Source of the DNA: Sedimentisphaerales bacterium
GTDB lineage: Bacteria > Planctomycetota > Phycisphaerae > Sedimentisphaerales > SG8-4
Reading direction: 5' to 3'
NCBI GenBank assembly: GCA_016932895.1
Contig: JAFGCA010000157.1
Span: 1 to 12,634 of the forward strand
Length of the DNA: 12,634 nt
This document shows positions 7,103 to 12,634 of this stretch, in pieces (positions within the stretch are counted from its first letter, which is position 1; every line of letters starts with the position of its first letter). A program made the translations under genes and the position numbers. The notes beneath the pieces are model-generated. The model made no database searches. It was given only the letters and a program-made list of their open reading frames with translations, and was not told where the DNA came from.

Positions 7103-7131
7103 TTGACATCGGCCAGCGTATCGCATATGAA
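7103..7131 (+). promoter_or_regulatory. Sigma-70-like promoter for the GAF/LuxR regulator
   Basis: A perfect -35 TTGACA (7103-7108) is separated by 17 nt from TATGAA (7126-7131, 4 of 6 to consensus). It would start transcription near 7138, about 108 nt before the regulator's ATG, and places the palindrome at 7166-7184 in the transcribed leader. Housekeeping promoter consensus in this phylum is less well defined, so this is a prediction. Confidence 0.45.
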
Positions 7132-7165
7132 TGAGTCGGAAAATGCAAATAGAGTGCCCTGTTCC

Positions 7166-7184
7166 TGCCTATGTATCATAGGCA
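7166..7184. promoter_or_regulatory. Perfect 8+8 palindrome, candidate operator
   Basis: TGCCTATG-TAT-CATAGGCA is a perfect inverted repeat with a 3-nt centre, in an AT-richer patch upstream of the regulator and downstream of its predicted promoter. The same half-site, TGCCTATA, recurs at 7202-7209, 36 bp from the first half-site and so about 3.5 helical turns away. The size and symmetry suit binding of a dimeric HTH regulator, plausibly the adjacent LuxR-type protein acting on itself or on the divergent operon. The protein that binds is inferred. Confidence 0.5.
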
Positions 7185-7245
7185 TTTAAGTGGTATGTTA
7201 CTGCCTATACAGTGCACCCGATATAGTGGCATTCGAGGGGTACCG

Positions 7246-8199
7246 ATGAAGAACCAACCTGCCAGTCAGCCGGGGCCGCAGATGCCCCGCTTCCCCACCG
7301 ACGGCCCGATGCGCTGGTTCATTCTGCCCAGCGAAGAGTCCGATCCTTCGAAGATGGAACGGGCCCTGCGGGAACGCATCAAGGAGCTCAATTGCCTCTA
7401 CGGCATCACCCGGCTGGCCGAGAGCGGCCCGGACTCGCTCGACGAATTCCTCGGCCGCGTGGCCAACATCCTGCCCCCCTCCTGGCAGTACCCGGAGATT
7501 ACCTGCGCCCGGATCACGTTCGACGGCACCATCTACAAGACCGATACCTTCAAGGTCACCAAATGGCGGCAGATGGCGCCGATCGTGCTGTTTGGGGAAC
7601 TCGTGGGCGAGGTGGAGGTGTTCTATTTGGAGGAGCGTCCCGCGCTCTACGAGGGGCCTTTCCTGCGGGAGGAGCGTACGCTGCTCGACGCCGTGGCCGA
7701 GCACATCGGGGCCGTCGCCATGCGCCTCTCAGCCGAGCGCAAGCTCCAGGAGACCAACCGCCAGCTCACCGTGGAACACGAGGCCCTCCGCGAGGCCAAC
7801 ACCACGCTCCACGCGGTCCTGGCCCGTATCGAGGAAGAGAAGCTCAAGATCCACAAGGATATCCAGGCCACCGTCGAGAAGGTCCTGATGCCGATCGTCT
7901 ATGCGCTGCTGACCGAGGTGCCCCAGCCCCAGAGAAAATACGTGGAGCTGCTCCGGGACAACCTGATGGAAATCTCCTCTCCCTTCGTCAACCAACTCAC
8001 GCAGAAGTACCGCTCGCTGACGCCCACGGAAATCGCGATCTGCAACATGATTCGCAGCGGCCTGCGGAGCAAGGAGATCGCTCGGATGCGAGGGGTCTCG
8101 ACCGCCACGGTCAGCCGGCACCGGGAGCGCATCCGTCGCAAGCTCGCCATCGCCAACACAGACGTCAACCTGACGACGTACCTGCAGACCACCATGTAG
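7246..8199 (+). CDS. GAF-like sensor with coiled coil and LuxR-type C-terminal HTH
   Basis: The 317-residue soluble protein has a GAF-like sensory part (about residues 40-165) containing ERIKELNCLYGITRLAE, PPSWQYPEITCARI and YLEERPALYEGPFLREER. This sequence style is common at the head of sensor kinases in planctomycetes and deltaproteobacteria, with the repeated theme 'IP..WQYPE.T.ARI...G..Y.T..F..T.W'. A heptad-rich coiled coil follows (about 163-212), then a four-helix HTH of LuxR/FixJ type, SLTPTEIAICNMIRSGLRSK / EIARMRGVSTATVSRHRERI (about 257-296), ending in NTDVNLTTYLQ. No kinase or receiver domain is present, so it is a one-component regulator that senses a ligand or redox state directly. 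ATG 7246 is preceded by GAGGGG at 5 nt; upstream extension from 7171 is unlikely because it covers the palindrome. Divergent from the NuoEFG-like operon, hence its probable controller. Confidence 0.88.
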   Translation: MKNQPASQPGPQMPRFPTDGPMRWFILPSEESDPSKMERALRERIKELNCLYGITRLAESGPDSLDEFLGRVANILPPSWQYPEITCARITFDGTIYKTDTFKVTKWRQMAPIVLFGELVGEVEVFYLEERPALYEGPFLREERTLLDAVAEHIGAVAMRLSAERKLQETNRQLTVEHEALREANTTLHAVLARIEEEKLKIHKDIQATVEKVLMPIVYALLTEVPQPQRKYVELLRDNLMEISSPFVNQLTQKYRSLTPTEIAICNMIRSGLRSKEIARMRGVSTATVSRHRERIRRKLAIANTDVNLTTYLQTTM

Positions 8200-8249
8200 A
8201 CGCTCGGCGCCGCCCGATAGAAGGCCGTAGTGCTCTGTCTCGATGCCGT

Positions 8250-8294
8250 TGGCAAAAAGAAAGGGGCTCCCCTCCCAGTTTCCAAGGAGCCCCT
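8250..8294 (-). terminator. Intrinsic terminator of the glutamate-synthase-like gene
   Basis: Arms AGGGGCTCC (8262-8270) and GGAGCCCCT (8286-8294) form a perfect 9-bp stem with a 15-nt loop. Read on the minus strand, the stem is followed directly by TTCTTTTTGCC, giving a hairpin-plus-U-tract arrangement 28 nt after the gene's stop. The two flanking genes converge here, so the hairpin may also slow readthrough from the plus-strand regulator, although on that side the T-tract is absent. Confidence 0.75.
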
Positions 8295-8322
8295 GTAGTG
8301 ACACAGTGCAGTGGTTCAGGTG

Positions 8323-9921
8323 TCAGCCGTTGATGATCTTTTCGGCCTCTTCCCGGTAGGCATCCATGATGTAGGGGATGCCGGAGACCTGGGCGGATTC
8401 GGGCGTCAGGGCCATGACGTCGTCGCGGCTGATCGTCGAGACCTTGAAGTTCCGGCTGCCCGCCATGAGCTGCTGCAGGCCGACCTTGAGCTTGTCGGCG
8501 AAGGTGTACAGCGCCACCGCGCCCAGCGGCATTGCCTTGACCGTGTCCCTGCCGTACTTGGCGATGAGGTCTTCGTAGCAGATGAAGATCTCCTCGACCT
8601 TGGAGCCGAACTGACTGACGGTCTTGGGCAATGCATTGGCGCCTTCCTGCAGCCAGTGCCCGATGTTCTTGCCGACCATGCCCGGAATCATCATGGCACG
8701 TCCCATGCACACGGCTTTTGTGAACGGGGCGCCCATGGCCAGGACCTTGAAAATGTGATCCTCCGTGCTGAAACCGCCGGCGATGGCGATATCGGGGACG
8801 AAAGCCCCCTTGGCGGCCAGCTTCCGACAGAGGTCGTTGGTCATGGACTGGAGGTAGAACGTCGGGACGCCCCACTCTTCCATCATGCGCCAGGGACTCA
8901 TGCCCGTTCCGCCCGGGGCGCCGTCCACGGTCAGCAGATCGAGCTTCGCATCCGAGGCCCACTTGACCGCCATCGCCAGTTCGCGCATCGGATAGGCACC
9001 GGTCTTGAGCGTGACGCGTTTGGCGCCGAGGCTGCGCAGCCGCTTGACCTCGCTCATGAAGCCTTCCTGGTCGATGAAGCCCAGGCGCGAGTGTCTCTCG
9101 AAGTGCTTCAGCGCGCCGTCGCGGAAGGCCGCCTGGTGCGCCTCGACCGAAGGATCGGGCGTCACGAGGTAGCCTCTCTTCTGCAGCTCGAGGGCCCGCT
9201 CCAGCGAATCGACCTGGATCTCACCGCCGATGCACTTGGCGCCCTGGCCCCACTTGAGCTCGACGCATTCGACGCCGAGCTCGCCGACGACGTACTCGGC
9301 CACGCCCAGGCGGGTGTCCTCGACGTTCATTTGCACGAGCATGTCACCGTAGCCTTCGTGGTAGCGGCGGTACTGCTCGACGCGCTGAGCCATGTTCGGG
9401 GCCTTTTTGACCTTGCCGTCGGCGTTGATCTCCAGTTCCGGGTCGATGCCGCAAACGTTCTCGCCGCAGACGATGCTGATGCCGGCGATGGCCGCCCCGG
9501 CGGCGAAATGCGCCCAGTTCTTGCGGGCGATCTCCGTCGAGCCCAGCGCCCCGGTGAAGACGGGGACGCGCATCTTGACCTTGTCGCCGGCGCCGTAGGC
9601 CGTCTCGGTATCGACCATGGGAAACAGCGTCGTGTCGGGGTTGCCTTCCACGCCGTCGGGCAGCCCCTTGGCACCCAGGGCGTAGCCGGCGATGTTCAGG
9701 TGCGAGTAGTCGATGGGGTACTCTTTGTCCCCTCCGGCCGTCAGAGTCCCGAACGGACCCGGATAGATCACTTCCCGGCCCCGAAACGAGGACTTGAAGA
9801 CTTCGCAGTTGCCGCGACAGCCGTCGATGCAGCGCGTACAGATACCGGATACGGGGGACACACTCCGCGACCGATTCGCGGTCTGCGTTACTTCATTGGC
9901 ATTGGGTTGTTGCAGATTCAT
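8323..9921 (-). CDS. FMN-binding glutamate-synthase-like protein with N-terminal Cys quartet
   Basis: The 532-residue protein matches the FMN-barrel (synthase) domain of glutamate synthase: ELKWGQGAKCIGGE (221-234, like the KxGQGAKPGxGG motif), KTGAYP (306-311), TVDGAPGGTGMSPW (331-344) and IAIAGGFST (378-386, phosphate-binding). It lacks the amidotransferase domain and the CHxNxCPxG cluster motif of classical GltB; instead a Cys quartet C28-X2-C31-X3-C35-X3-C39 sits at the N-terminus and may bind an iron-sulfur cluster. Such stand-alone proteins are annotated 'FMN-binding glutamate synthase family' and are common in anaerobes; the true substrate is generally unproven. Possible roles are ferredoxin-dependent amino-group reduction or another flavin redox reaction. 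AGGAGA lies 8 nt before ATG 9921. It is divergent from a LysR regulator with a LysR-type box between them, and ends in a strong terminator, so it appears monocistronic. Confidence 0.9.
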   Translation of the reverse strand: MNLQQPNANEVTQTANRSRSVSPVSGICTRCIDGCRGNCEVFKSSFRGREVIYPGPFGTLTAGGDKEYPIDYSHLNIAGYALGAKGLPDGVEGNPDTTLFPMVDTETAYGAGDKVKMRVPVFTGALGSTEIARKNWAHFAAGAAIAGISIVCGENVCGIDPELEINADGKVKKAPNMAQRVEQYRRYHEGYGDMLVQMNVEDTRLGVAEYVVGELGVECVELKWGQGAKCIGGEIQVDSLERALELQKRGYLVTPDPSVEAHQAAFRDGALKHFERHSRLGFIDQEGFMSEVKRLRSLGAKRVTLKTGAYPMRELAMAVKWASDAKLDLLTVDGAPGGTGMSPWRMMEEWGVPTFYLQSMTNDLCRKLAAKGAFVPDIAIAGGFSTEDHIFKVLAMGAPFTKAVCMGRAMMIPGMVGKNIGHWLQEGANALPKTVSQFGSKVEEIFICYEDLIAKYGRDTVKAMPLGAVALYTFADKLKVGLQQLMAGSRNFKVSTISRDDVMALTPESAQVSGIPYIMDAYREEAEKIING

Positions 9922-9976
9922 TGCGTTCTCCTTTTAATAAGGGTACATTTCGACATCTCCACTTCAATTATTGGAC

Positions 9977-10005
9977 TTGTCTTTGATTAGCTGATCTAAT
10001 AGTAT
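9977..10005 (+). promoter_or_regulatory. Possible lysR promoter overlapping a LysR-type box
   Basis: TTGTCT (9977-9982), a 17-nt spacer and TAGTAT (10000-10005) each match the sigma-70 consensus at four of six positions. The spacer contains the inverted repeat ATTAG-N5-CTAAT, which would place regulator binding between the -35 and -10, as expected for self-repression by a LysR-type protein. The match is modest. Confidence 0.35.
9986..10000. promoter_or_regulatory. LysR-type T-N11-A box
   Basis: ATTAGCTGATCTAAT is an interrupted palindrome with arms ATTAG/CTAAT and a T-N11-A core, the classical recognition pattern of LysR-type regulators. It lies in the 143-bp space between the divergent glutamate-synthase-like gene and lysR-type gene. 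A second small inverted repeat, AGCAT-CTT-ATGCT, lies at 10029-10041 in the regulator's leader. Confidence 0.6.
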
Positions 10006-10064
10006 CGTCCCTGATGTCTATTCTGAGAAGCATCTTATGCTGATATATGGCATTAGGAAAATTA

Positions 10065-10952
10065 ATGATGCATATTGAAACGCTGAAGATATTCTGCGAT
10101 CTGGCGGATTCCCGGAGTTTCTCGAAAACCGCAGAAAAGCACCTCTTGAGCCAGTCGGCGATTTCTCAGCAACTGGCGCAATTGGAGCTGGCCCATAAAT
10201 GCCAGTTCGTTACGCGCAAAAAGCGTCCGATTGAACTGACCACGGCCGGACAGTTGTTTTACAAGGCCGCCAAGGACATGGTCGAGCGGTATGAGCAGCT
10301 CAGCAGCGAACTGAACACGCTGCGGGCCGCGACCGATAAAAGGGTCAATGTTGCGGCCATTTTCAGCATCGGCATGCACAGCCTGCCCAGCTACGTCAAG
10401 AAATTCATGGTCAGCTACCCCAATGTGCACGTTCACGTAGAGTATCTCAGTGCCGAGAGAATCTACGAGCGCGTCCTCAACGGCGAAATCGACATCGGCC
10501 TGGTGGCCGCCCCCAAGAAGGACAAGAGGCTGGAGGTGTACGATTTCGAGGATGAGCTGCTGGTTTTGGCGTGCAGCCCCAAGCATCCTCTGTCCCAGGA
10601 ATCGGAGATCGACGTTCACAAGCTACAGTTCGAGCGTTTCATCGCCTTCGAGAAGGAGGTACCGACGCGAACGTGGATCGACGGGATTCTCGCCCGGTAC
10701 AGTACGGTGGTGCGGCCGGTGATGGAGTTTGATAACATCGAAACGGTGAAACGCGCTGTGGAAATCAACGCCGGAGTCAGCGTTCTGCCCGAGATTGCCA
10801 TCGTTCAGGAGGTCGCCAGCGGGACGATCCGGGCGGTTCCGTTCTCCAACGAGCGTTTCGTCCGGCCTACGGGCGTTCTGGTCCGCAAAGGCCGGACCCT
10901 GAGCCAGGCGGGCCGCTACCTTACCGAACTACTGAGAAAACAGGATGCATAG
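10065..10952 (+). CDS. LysR-family transcriptional regulator
   Basis: The 295-residue protein has the LysR layout: an N-terminal winged HTH (HIETLKIFCDLADSRSFSKT, then AEKHLLSQSAISQQLAQLE, about residues 3-60), a linker helix, and a periplasmic-binding-protein-like effector domain (about 92-290) with GEIDIGLVA and a late hinge segment AGVSVLPEIAI. The start is ATG 10065, 6 nt after AGGA; the next codon 10068 is also ATG and equally possible, while ATG 10047 lacks a binding site. It is divergent from the glutamate-synthase-like gene with a T-N11-A box between them, the standard arrangement for a LysR regulator and its target. The ligand cannot be predicted; by position it may be an amino-nitrogen or redox-linked metabolite (inference). 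Confidence 0.93.
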   Translation: MMHIETLKIFCDLADSRSFSKTAEKHLLSQSAISQQLAQLELAHKCQFVTRKKRPIELTTAGQLFYKAAKDMVERYEQLSSELNTLRAATDKRVNVAAIFSIGMHSLPSYVKKFMVSYPNVHVHVEYLSAERIYERVLNGEIDIGLVAAPKKDKRLEVYDFEDELLVLACSPKHPLSQESEIDVHKLQFERFIAFEKEVPTRTWIDGILARYSTVVRPVMEFDNIETVKRAVEINAGVSVLPEIAIVQEVASGTIRAVPFSNERFVRPTGVLVRKGRTLSQAGRYLTELLRKQDA

Positions 10953-11133
10953 GCAATATGGGCGCCTTCTGGCAGACTGCCTGGGTGAATGCATGCCGGG
11001 ATCGCGACCATCCGGCCCGGACCAGGCTTGACAAAACCTTTCCAAAAAGCCAACGTATGGGTCAGGATGGGCGGTACCGCAGGCGGGCGGTTACCGTTTT
11101 TTTGTAACTTCAGCCCAAGAGGCGAACGTACAT
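10953..11133 (+). other. Structured spacer between lysR-type and HAD genes
   Basis: The 181 bases can fold into nested elements: outer arms GCCTGG (10979-10984) and CCAGGC (11022-11027) enclose a GCCGGGAT/ATCCGGC hairpin with one bulge, and a terminator hairpin follows. TTGACA at 11028-11033 has no good -10 at 16-18 nt. No known riboswitch consensus was recognised. Confidence 0.35.
11071..11103 (+). terminator. Intrinsic terminator after the lysR-type gene
   Basis: CGGTACCGC (11072-11080) pairs with GCGG-T-TACCG (11087-11096) with one bulged T and a 6-nt loop, followed by seven T (11097-11103). This is a good hairpin-plus-U-tract terminator. It lies 30 nt before the HAD start codon, so the HAD gene needs either a promoter very close by or readthrough; an attenuator role is possible. 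Confidence 0.7.
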
Positions 11134-11742
11134 ATGCCGATAAGAGCAGTGATATTCGACCTGGATGGAACCATAACGCGGCCCTATCTGGATTTCGACG
11201 CGATTCGCAGAGAGATCGGGCTCGGTGAAGATGGGGGTCCTGTGCTTGAGGCGATGGAAAAAATGCCGCCGCAGCAGCGCCGACGTACCGAAGAAATCCT
11301 GCACTATCATGAGGAAAAGGCCCTGGCGGCCTCGCAGTTGAACGAGGGCGCCGCCGAGGCGCTTGCCGGCCTGCGAGACCGGGGCATTCACGTGGGCGTG
11401 CTGACCCGCAACCGCAAGTGCAACGCCGAGGCGATCGCCGAGAAACACGGCCTTCACTTCGACGCGGTGGTGGGCCGGGAGGACGGCCCGGTGAAACCGG
11501 ACGCGTTCGGCGTTCGCCACCTCTGCCGGCATTTCGGAGTCGAAGCCGCCGAGACGCTGCTCGTGGGCGACTACCTCTATGACATGCTCTGTGCCCGGGC
11601 CGCAGGCGCGGTGCCGGTGCTCATCGTTAATCGCGGCGCGCCTGGCACGTTTGCCGAACACGCCGATTTCACGATCGAGAAGCTCAGCGAGATCCTGCGG
11701 ATCATCGACGAGAAAAAGGATAGCCAGGAGGCTGCTTCGTGA
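11134..11742 (+). CDS. HAD-superfamily hydrolase (phosphoglycolate-phosphatase-like)
   Basis: The 202-residue protein contains all four HAD motifs: motif I DLDGT with the nucleophile Asp9 and general acid Asp11, motif II Thr91 in LTRN, motif III Lys121 in VKPD, and motif IV GD146YLYD150. A helical cap (about residues 15-80) lies between motifs I and II, as in subfamily I phosphatases such as phosphoglycolate phosphatase or beta-phosphoglucomutase. It most probably removes phosphate from a small metabolite in the cytoplasm; the substrate is not predictable. The ribosome-binding site is weak (AGAGG about 11 nt upstream of ATG 11134). Its stop codon overlaps the start of the downstream LolA-like gene by 4 nt (GTGA), so the two are coupled. 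Confidence 0.9.
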   Translation: MPIRAVIFDLDGTITRPYLDFDAIRREIGLGEDGGPVLEAMEKMPPQQRRRTEEILHYHEEKALAASQLNEGAAEALAGLRDRGIHVGVLTRNRKCNAEAIAEKHGLHFDAVVGREDGPVKPDAFGVRHLCRHFGVEAAETLLVGDYLYDMLCARAAGAVPVLIVNRGAPGTFAEHADFTIEKLSEILRIIDEKKDSQEAAS

Positions 11743-12551
11743 GGAACAAAGCCATGCGAAAAACTGTCGTTGCAGGGGCGATTCTGGCTCTTTCGGCCGT
11801 GACGGGCCGGGCCGCCGACCCGTGCTGTGCGCCGACCGAAGCCGGCTGCTGCTCGGCCCAGGCCGACGCCGCCGAAACGGTCGAGACCATTCTCAGGAAG
11901 CTCCAGAAGAAGGCAGCCGAACTGACCTCGTATCAATGCAGGCTCGATTACGTGTTCCGCCAGCCATTGCTCGAATCGCAGACGCGTCAAAAGGGAACGC
12001 TGCAATACGCCAAATTCGACGACCGTTCCTATCTGCGGATCGACTTTCGCACGATGCAACAGGATGAGGAAGCCGAGCAGAGCTATCGACAGCAGTTCCT
12101 CTTTGACGGCGTGTGGCTCTGGCACATCGACTACCAGATCAAGAACGCCGAAGGCCGGCAAATCACCGAACCGAACCAGCCCGCCGACGCCTTCGCCCTG
12201 GCCAGCCGGCGCGTCCCGGTCCTGGGTTTCTCCCGTATCGAGGAACTGGAGAAGCAATTCGCCATCGAACTGGTGAAACCGGAGCAGGCGGAGACCGCGC
12301 CCTACCACCACCTGCACATGAAAGTCCTGCCCGAATCCGTGTATAAGGAGGATTATGTCACGATCGACTTCTGGATCGACCGGAAGCTCACGCTGCCGGC
12401 AAAAGTCACGGCCGTCACCACCGAGCAGGACGTCTGCGAGATCAAGCTCCTGGAGCCGCGGGTCAACCAGGACATCGCCAAGGCGACGTTCGCGGTCAAG
12501 GTTCCCGACGATTTCGCGGTCCAAACCGTCCCCCTCGAAAGGAACAGATAA
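11739..12551 (+). CDS. LolA-like exported protein (outer-membrane lipoprotein-sorting type)
   Basis: The 270-residue protein has an N-terminal signal peptide (MRNKAMRKTVVAGAILALSA, cleavage probably near GRA-ADP), then a short Cys-rich stretch with two CC pairs (DPCCAPTEAGCCSA, residues 27-40). The rest is a LolA/LppX-like beta-rich domain: 'LRKLQKKAAELTSYQCRLDY', 'KGTLQYAKFDDRSYLRIDF', 'FLFDGVWLWHID', and the late 'VTIDFWIDRKLTLPAKV'. LolA-type proteins carry lipids or lipoproteins across the periplasm; many planctomycete copies are annotated only as outer membrane lipoprotein-sorting proteins. GTG 11739 was chosen because AGGAGG lies 7 nt upstream and GTGA overlaps the HAD stop; ATG 11754 (GAGGA at 8 nt) would also leave an intact signal peptide. 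The two CC pairs are unusual and could bind metal or form disulfides. Confidence 0.82.
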   Translation: MRNKAMRKTVVAGAILALSAVTGRAADPCCAPTEAGCCSAQADAAETVETILRKLQKKAAELTSYQCRLDYVFRQPLLESQTRQKGTLQYAKFDDRSYLRIDFRTMQQDEEAEQSYRQQFLFDGVWLWHIDYQIKNAEGRQITEPNQPADAFALASRRVPVLGFSRIEELEKQFAIELVKPEQAETAPYHHLHMKVLPESVYKEDYVTIDFWIDRKLTLPAKVTAVTTEQDVCEIKLLEPRVNQDIAKATFAVKVPDDFAVQTVPLERNR

Positions 12552-12576
12552 CAAGAGTTTTGCAAAATGGAGATTA

Positions 12577-12633
12577 GGCTTATATTCTTCAAGGAAATCG
12601 TTGGTGTGATTTCCTTGAAGATGGGGCTTATAT
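12577..12633. repeat. 14-bp-stem hairpin flanked by 9-bp direct repeats
   Basis: Arms TCTTCAAGGAAATC (12586-12599) and GATTTCCTTGAAGA (12608-12621) are perfect complements with an 8-nt loop. They are framed by GGCTTATAT at 12577-12585 and again at 12625-12633. The patch is AT-rich against a GC-rich background and begins about 25 nt after the LolA-like stop. It could be a terminator, although no T-run follows, or a small repeat element or the first unit of an array cut by the window edge. Confidence 0.6.
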
Positions 12634-12634
12634 C

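Larger units (their letters stand above)
6948..7245. promoter_or_regulatory. Divergent control region between redox operon and GAF/LuxR regulator
   Basis: These 298 bases separate two divergent start codons. The half next to the redox operon forms, on the minus-strand transcript, two consecutive hairpins: AAGCC-AGA-GGCTT (7033-7045) and GGGAGCC-ACGAAA-GGCTCCC (6992-7011, perfect 7-bp stem), both in the untranslated leader of the NuoE-like gene. The half next to the regulator holds a sigma-70-like promoter and a perfect palindrome (listed separately). A clear promoter for the minus strand was not found; TTGCAT near 7147 on that strand has no good -10. Confidence 0.55.

Noticed and set aside
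8311..9990. 559-codon plus-strand open frame opposite the glutamate-synthase-like gene
   Set aside because: Mirror frame of a clearly conserved gene; the translation is a monotonous run of D, A, H, V and R without motifs.
10948..10955. CATAGGCA at the end of the lysR-type gene as another copy of the 7166-7184 half-site
   Set aside because: A single 8-mer is expected about once by chance in a window of this size on two strands, and it overlaps the stop codon.
11028..11056. TTGACA as the -35 of a promoter for the HAD gene
   Set aside because: At 16-18 nt spacing the -10 position reads CAACGT or similar, with no acceptable match; the transcript would also meet a strong terminator before the gene.

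Overview
The window is GC-rich, densely coded DNA that reads like a member of the Planctomycetota, most likely an anaerobic Phycisphaerae-type organism. The clues are a pseudopilin of the planctomycete class with a DG motif near its C-terminus, the C-terminus of a secreted protein ending in an IDDIR-type beta-sandwich, a LolA-like exported protein, GC-rich intergenic repeats, and a soluble NuoE/NuoF/NuoG-like flavin and iron-sulfur set of the kind found in fermentative anaerobes. This assignment is inference; there is no rRNA or marker gene in the window.

Layout. 1-1292 (+): end of a secreted protein, then a type IV pseudopilin-like gene. 1326-2174 (-): formamidopyrimidine-DNA glycosylase (mutM), convergent with the pseudopilin. 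2175-3009: 835 bases with no convincing gene, holding a tandem repeat of exactly 121-bp period and an 18-nt G-rich minisatellite. 6947-3010 (-): an operon of NuoE-like, NuoF-like and short NuoG/HydA-N-terminus-like subunits, followed by a family 4 uracil-DNA glycosylase. 7246-8199 (+): a divergently transcribed GAF/LuxR-type regulator with a good sigma-70-like promoter and a perfect 8+8 palindrome in its leader. 9921-8323 (-): an FMN-dependent glutamate-synthase-like protein with an N-terminal Cys quartet, ended by a strong intrinsic terminator. 10065-10952 (+): a divergent LysR-type regulator, with a LysR-type box in the shared promoter region. 11134-12551 (+): a HAD phosphatase translationally coupled to a LolA-like exported protein. 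12552-12634: a 14-bp-stem hairpin flanked by 9-bp direct repeats, cut by the window edge.

How the genes may work together. The three redox subunits have the architecture of the core of NADH-linked flavin electron-bifurcating enzymes (HydABC/Bfu-type), but the A-like subunit stops after its ferredoxin-type domains and carries no H-cluster or other recognisable catalytic domain. The complex therefore either uses a partner coded elsewhere or feeds electrons to another protein; the nearby glutamate-synthase-like flavoprotein is one candidate. Two regulators, each divergent from one of the redox units, suggest separate signals for the two. The two DNA-repair glycosylases lie near this block but have no evident functional tie to it.
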